DNA of 64,000 nt from Evansella clarkii (GCF_002019695.1 NZ_KV917376.1:2410670-2474669), one strand, 5' to 3'. Shown: positions 17,786 through 26,539, numbered from the stretch's first letter. Numbers and translations are program-made. The notes: generated from the sequence alone by a model not told the origin.

Positions 17786-17858
17786 TGTGCTGATTGTAGC
17801 GAAAGGTGCGAGACGCCTTCGGGAATCGTCCTGTAGCGAAAATTATAAAACCTGTTTT
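17786..17858 (+). repeat. Fragment of dispersed repeat B
   Basis: TGATTGTAGCGAAAGGTGCG followed by AGACGCCTTCGGGAAT is shared with the full repeat B copy at 23776. It sits between the L20 terminator and infC, so it is part of the infC 5' untranslated region. Confidence 0.75.
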
Positions 17859-17929
17859 TATTAACGGAAGTTTGACGGTGTTACGATAACAGCTTGCTTT
17901 GATCCGTAAAATTATGGAGGTGGCTCAAT

Positions 17930-18445
17930 ATTAGTAAGGATATGATCATTAACGACGCCATTCGCGCTCGCGAAGTGCGCTTGGTCGGAGCTAACGGTGA
18001 CCAGATTGGGGTTAAATCAAAACAAGAGGCACTAGAAATGGCGCAAAATGCCAACCTTGACCTTGTAATGGTTGCGCCAAACGCTAAACCGCCAGTATGC
18101 CGGATCATGGACTACGGAAAATTCCGCTACGAGCAGCAGAAGAAAGATAAAGAAGCTCGTAAAAAGCAGAAGGTTATTAACGTAAAAGAAGTCCGTTTAA
18201 GTCCGAATATTGAAGAGCATGACTTTAACACAAAACTTCGCAATGCAAGAAAGTTCTTAACTAAGGGTGACAAAGTGAAAGCTGCAATCCGTTTCCGCGG
18301 ACGCGCCATCACTCACTCTCAAATAGGTAAAGATGTTCTCGAGCGCCTGGCAAAAGAATGCGAGGATATCGCTACTGTAGAACAAAAGCCTAAAATGGAA
18401 GGACGCAGCATGTTCCTCGTCCTTGCGCCACAAGCTGAAAAATAA
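17930..18445 (+). CDS. infC: Translation initiation factor IF-3
   Basis: IF-3 binds the 30S subunit and checks the start codon. The 171-residue protein reads (M)[15 protein letters not shown]; the N-domain ends near residue 75, a Lys-rich linker ([14 protein letters not shown]) follows, and the C-domain contains VRFRGR-like FRGRAITH. The start is the rare ATT at 17930, chosen because TGGAGGTGG stands seven bases upstream and IF-3 genes conserve an AUU start for autogenous control; an ATG at 17942 lacks its own ribosome site. First gene of infC-rpmI-rplT. Confidence 0.95.
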   Translation: MSKDMIINDAIRAREVRLVGANGDQIGVKSKQEALEMAQNANLDLVMVAPNAKPPVCRIMDYGKFRYEQQKKDKEARKKQKVINVKEVRLSPNIEEHDFNTKLRNARKFLTKGDKVKAAIRFRGRAITHSQIGKDVLERLAKECEDIATVEQKPKMEGRSMFLVLAPQAEK

Positions 18446-18557
18446 GCCTTTTTTCTATAAGACAACAACAACCGGCCATAAATTGCAGATGCTCAGGCAT
18501 TTGTTAAAAGATTCACCATAACAGACAACGAATATGCAGATAGGGAGGAAACCCAAG

Positions 18558-18746
18558 ATGCCAAAAATGAAAACTCACAGCGGCGCTGCAAAGCGTTTTA
18601 AAAAGACAGGAAGCGGCAAATTGAAGCGTTCCCATGCTTACACTAGCCACTTAGCTGCTAATAAATCACAAAAGCAGAAAAGAAAGCTTCGTAAAGGTGC
18701 ACTGGTAAGCAAGAGCGATCAGAAGCGCATTGGAGAAATGATCTAA
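18558..18746 (+). CDS. rpmI: Ribosomal protein L35
   Basis: Basic 62-residue 50S protein starting [20 protein letters not shown], the family signature. The ATG at 18558 follows GGGAGGAAA. Middle gene of the IF-3/L35/L20 operon, controlled by the L20 leader upstream. The C-terminus is slightly shorter than the usual 65-66 residues, but nothing essential is missing. Confidence 0.97.
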   Translation: MPKMKTHSGAAKRFKKTGSGKLKRSHAYTSHLAANKSQKQKRKLRKGALVSKSDQKRIGEMI

Positions 18747-18846
18747 TTTCAGATTGACTTAACATCGGCTGAAGAATGAGGGATATTCCCTGTCGGACAG
18801 CACGGTATTTATACTACACAGAATTGATTGAGAAGGAGGGATTACG

Positions 18847-19203
18847 ATGGCTAGAGTAAAAGGCGGATTTGTTTCCCGTCGTCGTCGTAAAAAAGTATTA
18901 AAGCTTGCAAAAGGTTATGTAGGTTCAAAGCATAGATTATTTAAAACAGCCCAGGGACAGGTAATGAAATCTCACCTGTACGCATACCGTGACCGCAGAC
19001 AGAAAAAGCGTGATTTCCGCAAACTCTGGATTGCACGTATTAACGCTGCAGCACGTATGAACGGCCTTTCTTACAACCGTTTCATGTTCGGTCTTAAGCA
19101 GGCTGGCGTGGAAATGAACCGTAAAATGCTTGCAGATATCGCTATCCATGACGAAAAAGCATTCTCTGATCTTGCTTCAAAAGCAAAAGAGAACTTAAAA
19201 TAA
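18847..19203 (+). CDS. rplT: Ribosomal protein L20
   Basis: Assembly-initiating 50S protein of 118 residues with the basic N-terminal extension ([14 protein letters not shown]) that threads into 23S rRNA and the globular C-domain ([21 protein letters not shown]). It also represses its own operon by binding the leader. AGAAGGAGGG precedes the ATG. A hairpin terminator follows. Confidence 0.98.
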   Translation: MARVKGGFVSRRRRKKVLKLAKGYVGSKHRLFKTAQGQVMKSHLYAYRDRRQKKRDFRKLWIARINAAARMNGLSYNRFMFGLKQAGVEMNRKMLADIAIHDEKAFSDLASKAKENLK

Positions 19204-19211
19204 TCAAACTG

Positions 19212-19246
19212 AAAAGGCCGCTCTCATCCGGGAGTGGCTTTTCTTT
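19212..19246 (+). terminator. Terminator after rplT
   Basis: AAAAGGCCGCTCTC, short loop, GGGAGTGGCTTTT then CTTT; the stem has wobble and one bulge. Confidence 0.7.
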
Positions 19247-19339
19247 ATGAAGCGGTCTGTAATGTCCTGAGGTGTATACTAAAAATGTTATTGAACACTA
19301 ATTCAAAAACAGTGAATATAATTTAGGAAAGGACAGAGT

Positions 19340-19612
19340 ATGCGACCTGATTTTCTGATATATTATTTATTAATAATAAACATAATTGCTTATATAATCA
19401 TGGCTCTGGATAAAAAAAGAGCGGTTTTGGGCAATAGGAGGATTCCGGAAAAAACACTAATGAAATGGGCTCTGTTCGGAGGGGCCGCCGGGATGCTGAT
19501 TTCCTCCAGAGTTTTCAGGCACAAAACAAAGAAAAGATTGTTCAGTGCCGGACTGCCGGCAATTATTTTTTTGCATATATTAATCATTTCAGCTGCCTTT
19601 ATATACTTGTGA
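19340..19612 (+). CDS. ysdA: DUF1294 membrane protein YsdA
   Basis: Small membrane protein of 90 residues of the DUF1294 family, function unknown. Two to three hydrophobic segments are visible (residues 5-22, 40-57, 70-89), separated by a conserved basic loop, DKKRAV...RRIPEKTLMKWALFGGAAG and FRHKTKK. It follows rplT exactly as ysdA does in B. subtilis. AGGAAAGGAC precedes the ATG. Confidence 0.88.
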   Translation: MRPDFLIYYLLIINIIAYIIMALDKKRAVLGNRRIPEKTLMKWALFGGAAGMLISSRVFRHKTKKRLFSAGLPAIIFLHILIISAAFIYL

Positions 19613-19737
19613 TGCACATTCAAGCACAGGTAAAAAAAGATTGCATGCTTAAATATGGTTAGTAAACACAATACAGCATAAAGAATAGATTGTTTAAATT
19701 CACATAGACATGATAGGAGAGAGGAGGATTCAGCAAC

Positions 19738-20319
19738 ATGGACGTATTCAGCGAAGCAATTCCTCGTGTCATTGAAGAAGCTGGCTGGCTTGCACCGGTT
19801 ATATTTATTATTATTCATTTGATCAGGCCGTTTTTATTTCTTCCTGTAATTGTTATTTGTATTGCAGGCGGCTATTTATTTGGGTTTCTTCATGGTACTC
19901 TCTATTCTGTAATTGGCCTGTCTCTGATGAGTTTTTTCTTTTATAAGGTCGTTGATATTTTTCCTTCATTGAGGAACAGAATCACGAAACTGAAAGAGAA
20001 GATATTTAAAGACAGAATACTAACTCTTGGACAAGTGATGATTTTAAGAATGATGCCCTTTGTCCATTTTCACTTGTTATCCCTTTACTTGATGGAGATG
20101 ACAAATTCATTTAAAGAATATATGCGTTATTCAGTAATGGGAGTTATACTTCCATCTGCTATTTATACAGCATTTGGCCAGGCAATAACGGAAATGCCTC
20201 TCTATCTTTCCCTTCTGTTTCTTGTTATGTTAACCGCACTTTTTTCTTATCTCGGAAAAAAAGGTACAGCTACCTACAAATGGGATCGGTTTTTCCCGCG
20301 AAAGCTGCCTTCTGAATAG
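19738..20319 (+). CDS. ytxB: VTT-domain (TVP38/TMEM64, DedA-like) membrane protein
   Basis: A 193-residue polytopic protein of the VTT/SNARE-associated family, similar to B. subtilis YtxB. Hydrophobic segments at about 18-70 and 130-175 flank a cytosolic region with the family's Arg-Pro motif (HLIRPFLFLPVIVICIAGG, in which the FLPxxxxxxxGG pattern is typical) and MILRMMPFVHFHLLS. Related DedA proteins act as lipid scramblases or flippases; that function is only inferred. AGAGAGGAGG precedes the ATG. Confidence 0.78.
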   Translation: MDVFSEAIPRVIEEAGWLAPVIFIIIHLIRPFLFLPVIVICIAGGYLFGFLHGTLYSVIGLSLMSFFFYKVVDIFPSLRNRITKLKEKIFKDRILTLGQVMILRMMPFVHFHLLSLYLMEMTNSFKEYMRYSVMGVILPSAIYTAFGQAITEMPLYLSLLFLVMLTALFSYLGKKGTATYKWDRFFPRKLPSE

Positions 20320-20325
20320 ATAATT

Positions 20326-20356
20326 AAAGCATGCTTGTTATAAGCATGCTTTTTTG
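20326..20356 (+). terminator. Terminator after ytxB
   Basis: AAAGCATGCTT and AAGCATGCTTT form an 11-bp stem with a short loop, then TTTT. Confidence 0.88.
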
Positions 20357-20498
20357 TACTATAAGTAAGTATAAAATTTTAGCAAAGTAGCCGTCTCGAC
20401 GCTGATAAAATTTTAAGGATTATAGTATAAGTGCAACTAAGGCAATCCTTCGCCTCTTTTAAGGCTTGGCTTGCCAAGTTTTCTTTACGACTGAAAAA

Positions 20499-21755
20499 TC
20501 ATGGGCTTTGTTTTTTTAATGAATCAATGACAGCCTTTAAAGCGGTATTTTCCTCGCCGAAGTACTTTTTGAAAGGACAGGGCTGTTTTTTCAGGCGCTC
20601 CCTCACTGTAAAAACAGAATAGTTTTCAGGCAGGAGTTCGTCGTTTATTTCTTCCCAGTGCAGAGGGGCAGCGACGGTGGCTCCCTTTCTCCCTCTTGAT
20701 GAGTAAGGGGCGATAATAGTTTTCCCTCTCCAGTGCTGTACATAATCAATGTAGAGTTTATTCCCGCGTTTTTTTTTCATCCGCTCAACTGTGAAATCGT
20801 CTGGAAATAACTCAGTGAGATATTTTGCAATAAATTCAGTGAATAGACGTGTTTCTTCATACGTATAAGGGGAACCGGCAACAGGTATATGAATTTGCAA
20901 ACCTTTTCCGCCGGACAGTTTAGGAAAGCTTTTAACTGCGAATTTATCAAACAGTTTTTTCATCTCTCTGGCCGCCTTTATTGCCAGAGGAAAATAGTCT
21001 TTACCTGGAGGGTCCAGGTCGAATACTATTTCTGATGGATTGTTTTCTCCGATAAAATTAAATGGAACGTGGAGCTCCAGAGCAGCCTGGTTGCCAAGCC
21101 AGAGAAGCGAAGATAAATTATCACAGACGATATAGTTAATATCTTCATCAAAATAGGAATGAATAAAGTCCGGAGTGTAATCAGGACGATTTTTTTGGTA
21201 GAAAGCTTCTTTTGTTATGCCATCCGGATAGCGGATTACGGTAACTGTTCTATTCTCCAGAAACGGGAGTATATGTGGTGCCGCCTCAAAAAGGTATGCT
21301 ATATATTCATCCTTTGAAACAGGCGGTTCATCCCAAATAATTTTGTCAGGGTTGGTAATATTAACTCCATCGTCCACCGCACTGTTACGCAGCATTAAGT
21401 TAGCCAGAGTGCAGTCTTTCCAGTTGTATTTAAACTGGAATTGCAGGAAAACGGGCTTCACGAGTTTTCCGTTCTTAATACTGCTGAATTCCAATTCAAC
21501 ACATATCCCTGGTTCAACGGCTAAGAACATATTATCCCCAGGATCCGATGTCTTCTTTAAAGTCTCAAGAAGCGCAGTTTTTTCTTCCGCAGTCATCCCC
21601 TGAGAAAAAGCCCCCACAGTAATGGCATCATTGTTTCTGATCAGACCGGCGGAAAAAGTTTTTTTCTTCAGATCTGCTCCTGTAATGAAGAAGATTCCTA
21701 TGAAATTTTTTTGTCTTTTTTTAAAGAATAATATATCCTGAATAGTTGATGTCAT
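20499..21755 (-). CDS. ligD (polymerase part): LigD-type polymerase/primase with N-terminal OB-like region
   Basis: End-joining polymerase of the archaeo-eukaryotic primase superfamily. The 418-residue protein has the catalytic FDLDPPG (metal-binding Asp pair), SGGKGLQIHIP and YIDYVQHWRGKTIIAPYSSR motifs in the C-terminal ~290 residues. The first ~120 residues (VGAFSQGMTAEEK, FLAVEPGICVELEF, KPVFLQFQ) resemble the OB-fold end of an ATP-dependent ligase rather than polymerase. Start ATG at 21755 is preceded by AAAGGATG, 15 bases after the ligase stop, and in another frame. In B. subtilis ligase and polymerase are one protein (LigD/YkoU); here they are two genes. Confidence 0.88.
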   Translation of the reverse strand: MTSTIQDILFFKKRQKNFIGIFFITGADLKKKTFSAGLIRNNDAITVGAFSQGMTAEEKTALLETLKKTSDPGDNMFLAVEPGICVELEFSSIKNGKLVKPVFLQFQFKYNWKDCTLANLMLRNSAVDDGVNITNPDKIIWDEPPVSKDEYIAYLFEAAPHILPFLENRTVTVIRYPDGITKEAFYQKNRPDYTPDFIHSYFDEDINYIVCDNLSSLLWLGNQAALELHVPFNFIGENNPSEIVFDLDPPGKDYFPLAIKAAREMKKLFDKFAVKSFPKLSGGKGLQIHIPVAGSPYTYEETRLFTEFIAKYLTELFPDDFTVERMKKKRGNKLYIDYVQHWRGKTIIAPYSSRGRKGATVAAPLHWEEINDELLPENYSVFTVRERLKKQPCPFKKYFGEENTALKAVIDSLKKQSP

Positions 21756-21769
21756 TAGCTGAACATCCT

Positions 21770-22753
21770 TTACAGTTTCTGTTTCTCCGGAATTTGCTCC
21801 TCCGGCAAAATGCATTCTTCCGGCGGGATATTCATGAAGCTCTGAATGCTTGGCTGTCGTACGGATCTTCCTTGAGGCCATTCAATATACTGTATTTTAA
21901 CGGTGAGTTCTGGTTTAAGCCACTGTGTCTGTTTAATTCTCTCCGGCTTGTTGGAAAAAGGGGAAGCTTCTCTTTTCAGAGGCTCCACCAGTTTAGTTAA
22001 TGAGACCCACTCTCCCCGTTTTAATTTTCCTGTTCCGGCGTGGCCGATATAGATGAAATTCCCCTCAGTGTCATACATGCCGAGAAGCAATGAATTAACG
22101 ACATTATTCCGGTAAGTAACGCCGCCGACTGCTGCTATAATGTCCTGCATATTCTTTACCTTCTGCCAGTTGTTGTCTTTCCCTTCGATTTTATACTTGC
22201 TGTGTAAGTTCTTGACTACTATGCCTTCCATCCCTTGGTCTCTGGTCACTTCAAATAATGTGTCACCGTCTCCTTTTGACGTTGTCAGCTGTATTTGTTT
22301 ACTTGGAACGATAATCTCTTCTAATAAAGAGATTCTCTCCTTTAACGGGAGTTCGTTTACCCATTTGCCGTTACAGTACACAATGTCAAAAATCATATAG
22401 TAAACAGGGACAGAAGTTCTCATATGCTCCACCCGGTCAAGACGGCGCAGTGCATCCCGGCGCATAACCTGGCGAAAAGATGGCCGTCCGTTTTCACCAA
22501 GGGCGATGACTTCTCCATCAAGAATGACAGATTCTGCTTTGCAGTAGGAAGAGACATCTGCTATTTCAGGGAAATGATTCGTCCGTTCGTTTTTCCGGCG
22601 GTTATACAACTTTGTTTCCTTTCCGTCATAATATACAAGAATGCGCACGCCGTCCCATTTTATCTGGGAGATCCATTCTTCACCTTCGGGGATGGACTCT
22701 GTGCTGACTGGTTCAAAAGGTTTAATTGGCTTCAGAATCATATCCATGCACAT
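21770..22753 (-). CDS. ligD (ligase part): ATP-dependent DNA ligase for end joining (LigD ligase part)
   Basis: Seals double-strand breaks held by Ku. The 327-residue protein has the nucleotidyl-lysine motif I (IKWDGVR, Lys about residue 32), motif III (YYMIFDIVY), motif IV (EGIVVKN) and motif V (NWQKVKN), followed by an OB-fold domain (GHAGTGKLKRGEWVSL, KPELTVKIQYIEW). It overlaps the ku stop codon by one base (TAATG), so the two genes are translationally coupled; the polymerase follows 15 bases later. Other in-frame Met codons 2 and 4 residues on are equally possible starts. Confidence 0.92.
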   Translation of the reverse strand: MCMDMILKPIKPFEPVSTESIPEGEEWISQIKWDGVRILVYYDGKETKLYNRRKNERTNHFPEIADVSSYCKAESVILDGEVIALGENGRPSFRQVMRRDALRRLDRVEHMRTSVPVYYMIFDIVYCNGKWVNELPLKERISLLEEIIVPSKQIQLTTSKGDGDTLFEVTRDQGMEGIVVKNLHSKYKIEGKDNNWQKVKNMQDIIAAVGGVTYRNNVVNSLLLGMYDTEGNFIYIGHAGTGKLKRGEWVSLTKLVEPLKREASPFSNKPERIKQTQWLKPELTVKIQYIEWPQGRSVRQPSIQSFMNIPPEECILPEEQIPEKQKL

Positions 22754-23634
22754 TAGGCTTCTTTCGCTGTTTTCTTCGTTTTCTTAGGTGTTTTTACCTT
22801 TTCTCCTGCAGTCTTTCCAGTTTTCTTAGCTGCTGTTTCTTTGCTTTTCGCCGCCCGTTTTGTTTTCTTCGGTTTCGCTTTTTCGATGCTCTTTTCAAGT
22901 GCTTCCATTAAATCGATAACATTTGTCTGTTCCTGTCTTGTAACACCTTTATCTTCTTCTACTTTCCCGCGAATCAGTTCCAATAGTTCCAGCCTGTAAT
23001 CATCCGTGTACTTTTCAGGATCAAACTCTGCTGTCAGGTGCTCAATTAATGTTTTAGCAGTCGCAAGTTCTTTTTCCTGAATCTTCGTTTCGTCAGGCAC
23101 GTTTGGAACCCCCTTAGCATCTCTTACCTCATCAGGAAAATGAAGTGTTTCCATAACGATTGTGTCCCCATAAACTCTTATAGCTGCAAGACTTTCCTTA
23201 GCTCTGATCGTAATTTTGGCAAGGCCGATTTTGTCAGTGTCCTTTAATGCTTTTCTGAGCAGAGCGTATGCCTTGGATCCACCTTCATTAGGGCTCATAT
23301 AATAGGTCCGGTCGAAATAGATGGGATCGATTTCTTCCAGCATCACAAAATCGATGATCTCGACAGACTTGTCCTCCTGCTCTTTTTTCAGCTTTTCAAG
23401 TTCGTCATCATCAAGCACTACGTATTTTCCTTCGGTGTACTCATAGGCCTTAACAATATCATCTCCGGAAACTTCCGCACCGCATTCGGAACAAGTACGC
23501 TCGTATTTTATCGGAGCGTGGCAGTCTTTATGAAGATTACGGAGTTTTACATCTTTATTCTCCGTAGCAGCATGGAGTTTTATCGGGATGTTAACAAGGC
23601 CGAAAGATATGGTCCCTTTCCAGATTGTGTGCAT
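22753..23634 (-). CDS. ku: Non-homologous end-joining protein Ku
   Basis: Homodimeric DNA-end binding ring that recruits LigD. The 293-residue protein starts MHTIWKGTISFGLVNIPIKL, the bacterial Ku signature, and contains CPSC-like zinc residues only partly (CHAPIKYERTCSECG). The core ends near residue 245; the C-terminal ~45 residues are an unusually Lys/Ala/Thr-rich tail (KPKKTKRAAK, KTPKKTKKTAKEA), of the kind known to enhance DNA binding and threading in other Ku proteins. AAGGAGAG precedes the ATG. First gene of a ku-ligase-polymerase operon; in B. subtilis the equivalent is expressed in spores, but I see no sigma-G promoter with confidence. Confidence 0.96.
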   Translation of the reverse strand: MHTIWKGTISFGLVNIPIKLHAATENKDVKLRNLHKDCHAPIKYERTCSECGAEVSGDDIVKAYEYTEGKYVVLDDDELEKLKKEQEDKSVEIIDFVMLEEIDPIYFDRTYYMSPNEGGSKAYALLRKALKDTDKIGLAKITIRAKESLAAIRVYGDTIVMETLHFPDEVRDAKGVPNVPDETKIQEKELATAKTLIEHLTAEFDPEKYTDDYRLELLELIRGKVEEDKGVTRQEQTNVIDLMEALEKSIEKAKPKKTKRAAKSKETAAKKTGKTAGEKVKTPKKTKKTAKEA

Positions 23635-23775
23635 AATTGGCTCTCCTTTTTCCTTGTCAGTTTTACGTTAGTATGCCCCGGGACATCTGGAAAATAAGAA
23701 AACATTTCAACAAAGCGTGATCCGGTTGTTTTTGTTTTAGATATAAGGCTTTGTAAAAGACGAATATGGGTTATT

Positions 23776-23998
23776 AAAGCATGTTGATTGTAGATAAAAG
23801 TGCGAGACGCCTTCGGGAATAACATTCGGCGAAGATCCCGCAGGGACGAGCGGCACCTCATGAATCCGCTGCGAGTTGTCTCGACGGATACACTTCAAAG
23901 GGATGCTCGCAGAGGAAGAGACGCTCTTTTTCCCGAGGAAGCTGAGGCAATGCCCGAGGCAAGTGAGCGTCTTTTATCGGAAATCAACACAGTATAAT
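23776..23998 (+). repeat. Dispersed repeat B, copy 2
   Basis: Starts TGTTGATTGTAGATAAAAGTG and ends GAAATCAACACAG, so the outer ends are inverted (TGTTGATT/AATCAACA). It contains GAAGATCCCGCAGGGACGAG, CTGCGAGTTGTCTCGACG, GCTCGCAGAGGAAGAGAC and CCGAGGAAGCTGAGGCAATG, all present in copy 3 at 52918-53226 on the other strand. This type of repeat is widespread in Bacillaceae genomes. Confidence 0.9.
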
Positions 23999-24029
23999 TT
24001 AACAAAGGTTAGTAATGAAAATTCCAACA

Positions 24030-24063
24030 AAAGAAAAACCAGCAAGCGGGTGCTTTGCTGGTT
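24030..24063 (-). terminator. Terminator of ysdB (minus strand)
   Basis: AACCAGCAAGC and GCTTTGCTGGTT form the stem just beyond the ysdB stop; on the minus strand it is followed by TTTTCTTTT. Confidence 0.85.
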
Positions 24064-24065
24064 CA

Positions 24066-24461
24066 TTAGCTTTTATTCATTTTTCTCAAAAGTTCTTTAA
24101 TCGGGCTTTTCCATTCGATAACAGCTTTAGGATAGTTAATTAAGATTTCTTTTTCAATGAAGTGAAAGTCTTTTTTACTTAATCCTTTCAGGCCGTCTGT
24201 TTCTTCTGTCCAAACCATAATAGAAGTGACCTCAAATGAATCCTCAGCAGGCCCCAGGAATTTTTCTCCTTCAAACATAACTTTGCGATAAGTAAACAAT
24301 AGGTTTTTACGAACATTTTCCGGTTCATCCAGAAGGAAGAATTCCCCTTGATTATGGGCACGCTCCAGCTTACGTCGGGGATCCAGCAAGTATTTTATAA
24401 TACTGTAAATGATGATTCCTACAGCTAATAGGAGGAACAAACGAAATACGATCACTGTCAT
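24066..24461 (-). CDS. ysdB: Sigma-W-regulon type protein YsdB
   Basis: A 131-residue protein similar to B. subtilis YsdB, a sigma-W-controlled protein of unknown function. One N-terminal membrane segment (residues about 4-24) is followed by a cytosolic domain with RRKLERAHNQGEFFLLDEPENVRKNLLFTY, the conserved block, and a C-terminal VIEWKSPIKELLRKM helix. As in B. subtilis it neighbours ysdA and ysdC, but here it is on the opposite strand to both, with the NHEJ operon and a repeat between. AAGGAGAGATTGG precedes the start. No sigma-W promoter was identified. Confidence 0.85.
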   Translation of the reverse strand: MTVIVFRLFLLLAVGIIIYSIIKYLLDPRRKLERAHNQGEFFLLDEPENVRKNLLFTYRKVMFEGEKFLGPAEDSFEVTSIMVWTEETDGLKGLSKKDFHFIEKEILINYPKAVIEWKSPIKELLRKMNKS

Positions 24462-24605
24462 GATCCAATCTCTCCTTCAATGCCATTCTGCTACACTTTT
24501 CCCCAGATCTATATCATTTAAGCGGAAAATGGCTGTTTACTTTAGTATTTAATTAAGTATACGAGTGAAATTAAGGAAGGTTTCAAAACAAACGTATTCC
24601 TTTGT

Positions 24606-24611
24606 TATAAT
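24606..24611 (+). promoter_or_regulatory. Probable -10 element upstream of the dUTPase-like gene
   Basis: TATAAT within TTTGTTATAATA; the -35 is weak (TTTCAA at 24581). It could drive the small frame at 24649 and the gene at 24767. Confidence 0.45.
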
Positions 24612-24648
24612 ATTTGTTGGAATGGTATGTTATATGGGAGTGGATTTG

Positions 24649-24705
24649 ATGTTTTTACAGCTTACCTGGCAGAATACTGCAGCAGCAACTGTTTTGTCTG
24701 CTTAA
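24649..24705 (+). CDS. Possible 18-residue leader peptide
   Basis: ATG at 24649 follows GGGAGTGG with suitable spacing and opens a short frame (MFLQLTWQNTAAATVLSA) ending 61 bases before the dUTPase-like gene. It may be a leader peptide or chance; there is no comparative support. Low confidence. Confidence 0.25.
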   Translation: MFLQLTWQNTAAATVLSA

Positions 24706-24766
24706 AAAACAATAGTGAGCCGTAATACGGAAAGAAAAAAAGAAATTATGGAGAAGGTGTTGTTAA

Positions 24767-25267
24767 TTGGATTTTTCAGAGCTTTTTACAATGCAGAAAA
24801 AACTGGATGACTATATTGAAACAAAACATGGGCTTCAAAATGAACAGCTGCTGGAGAGAAAACTTCTTGCTTTCCATGTGGAGCTTGCTGAACTGGCGAA
24901 TGAAACGCGATGTTTCAAATTCTGGAGTGAAAAAGGTCCTTCACCTGAAGATGTAATTCTTGAGGAATATGTGGACGGTATACACTTTATTTTATCTGTC
25001 GGTCTCGAGCAAGGGTTTCAGGAAGAGAATAATTACAACTTTCCAATTATAGAGAAGAAAGAGGGTGCTGAGCTTGTCCAGTATTTTTACAAGGTAATTG
25101 ATGCAGTGTCCCGCCATCAGAAAGAGGCAACACGGCTGAGTTTTCGGGAATTATTTGATGCTTACCTGCATACAGGTGCTGCGCTTGGTTTTACAGAGGA
25201 GCAGATTCTTGCTGCCTATTATAATAAAAATGAGGTGAATCACGAGCGGCAGAATCAGGGATATTAA
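24767..25267 (+). CDS. Dimeric all-alpha dUTPase-like protein
   Basis: A 166-residue member of the dimeric dUTPase (dUTPase_2/MazG-like all-alpha NTP pyrophosphatase) group, which hydrolyses dUTP/dUDP and keeps uracil out of DNA. The metal-binding ELAELANETRCFKFW (ExxE) and EEYVDGIHF (ExxD) motifs are present in the right order. The start is TTG at 24767, preceded by GGAGAAGG. It lies upstream of ysdC, where B. subtilis has no such gene. Substrate preference is family inference. Confidence 0.85.
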   Translation: MDFSELFTMQKKLDDYIETKHGLQNEQLLERKLLAFHVELAELANETRCFKFWSEKGPSPEDVILEEYVDGIHFILSVGLEQGFQEENNYNFPIIEKKEGAELVQYFYKVIDAVSRHQKEATRLSFRELFDAYLHTGAALGFTEEQILAAYYNKNEVNHERQNQGY

Positions 25268-25384
25268 CATTGCGGCTATGGTGGAAACCAGCCTTTTCTT
25301 TGAGTGGGACCAATTTTTTAGGTATAATAGATGAAGTGACATAATTTTTTTACTTTTCTATAAACCAAGGAGGTACATACTTAT

Positions 25385-26461
25385 ATGGATGATATGTTAC
25401 GTATGCTCAAAGAGCTTACCGATGCAAACGGCATCCCGGGAAACGAACGTGAAGCAAGAGAGGTTATGAAAAAGCATATTGAACCTTTCGCTGATGAGAT
25501 TGAAACGGACAATCTTGGCAGTTTGATTGCAAAGAAGGTTGGCGAGGAAAACGGGCCAAAAATTATGGTCGCCGGTCACCTGGACGAGATCGGATTTATG
25601 GTTACTCATATAGATGAGCGCGGCTTTATTAAATTTCAGCCTGTAGGCGGCTGGTGGGAGCAGGTAATGCTGGCACAGCGGGTGACCATTATGACAAGAA
25701 AGGGAGATATCCCTGGAGTAATTGGTTCCAAACCGCCGCATATTCTTCCTCCGGAAGCAAGGAAAAAGCCTGTTGATAAGAAAGATATGTTTATTGATAT
25801 TGGAGCATCAAGCAGAGAAGAAGCAGAGGAGTTTGGTGTCCGTCCTGGAGATTCCATTGTTCCTGTATGTGAATTCACAGTAATGAAAAATGAAAAGATG
25901 CTCATGGCTAAAGCGTGGGATAACCGTATTGGCTGTGCCATTGCTATCGAAGTTCTCCGACGCCTGAAAGACGAAAAGCATCCGAACATCGTATATGGTG
26001 TTGGGACTGTCCAGGAGGAGGTTGGGCTGAGAGGTGCGAGAACTTCTGCTCACCAAATTCAGCCTGATATTGGCTTTGGTGTGGATGTGGGAATCGCTGG
26101 AGATACTCCGGGAGTCACTCCTAAAGATGCCCTTGCAAAAATGGGAGAAGGCCCGCAGATCCTTGTGTATGATGCATCTATGATTTCCCATAAAGGACTC
26201 CGTGATTTCGTAACAGATACAGCTGATGAAAAGGAAATTCCTTATCAGTTTGATTCCGTAGCTGCAGGAGGAACCGATTCCGGTGCAATCCACCTGACTG
26301 CAAACGGGGTTCCGGCACTGTCAATTACAATTGCTACACGCTATATTCACACACATGCTGCGATCCTTCACCGTGATGACTTTGAAAATGCGGTTAAACT
26401 GATCGTTGAAGTTATTAAGAAATTGGACAGCAAGACTGTAGAGGATATTACTTACCGTTAA
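25385..26461 (+). CDS. ysdC: M42-family aminopeptidase YsdC
   Basis: Zinc/cobalt metallo-aminopeptidase of the M42 (glutamyl aminopeptidase/tetrahedral TET) group. The 358-residue protein has the metal ligands in [11 protein letters not shown] (His, Asp), [10 protein letters not shown] (bridging Asp), [11 protein letters not shown] (catalytic Glu pair), DVGIAGD and the last His in [11 protein letters not shown] strong AAGGAGGTACATACTTAT leader precedes the ATG. Same position as ysdC in B. subtilis, between ysdB and sspI. A long terminator follows. Confidence 0.93.
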   Translation: MDDMLRMLKELTDANGIPGNEREAREVMKKHIEPFADEIETDNLGSLIAKKVGEENGPKIMVAGHLDEIGFMVTHIDERGFIKFQPVGGWWEQVMLAQRVTIMTRKGDIPGVIGSKPPHILPPEARKKPVDKKDMFIDIGASSREEAEEFGVRPGDSIVPVCEFTVMKNEKMLMAKAWDNRIGCAIAIEVLRRLKDEKHPNIVYGVGTVQEEVGLRGARTSAHQIQPDIGFGVDVGIAGDTPGVTPKDALAKMGEGPQILVYDASMISHKGLRDFVTDTADEKEIPYQFDSVAAGGTDSGAIHLTANGVPALSITIATRYIHTHAAILHRDDFENAVKLIVEVIKKLDSKTVEDITYR

Positions 26462-26471
26462 GCTGATTTAT

Positions 26472-26539
26472 GCCTCCCTGAGAAAGCCCGATTTTCCGGT
26501 TTAACCGGCAGATCAGGGATACCTCAGGGAGGCTTTTTT
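26472..26539 (+). terminator. Large terminator after ysdC
   Basis: GCCTCCCTGAG at 26472 pairs with CTCAGGGAGGC at 26523, with a second hairpin (CCGGTTTAACCGG) inside the loop, followed by TTTTTT. Confidence 0.85.

Noticed and set aside
23800-23997. Plus-strand 65-residue frame
   Set aside because: Falls entirely inside dispersed repeat B; the like frame occurs in copy 3 on the other strand, so it is repeat sequence.
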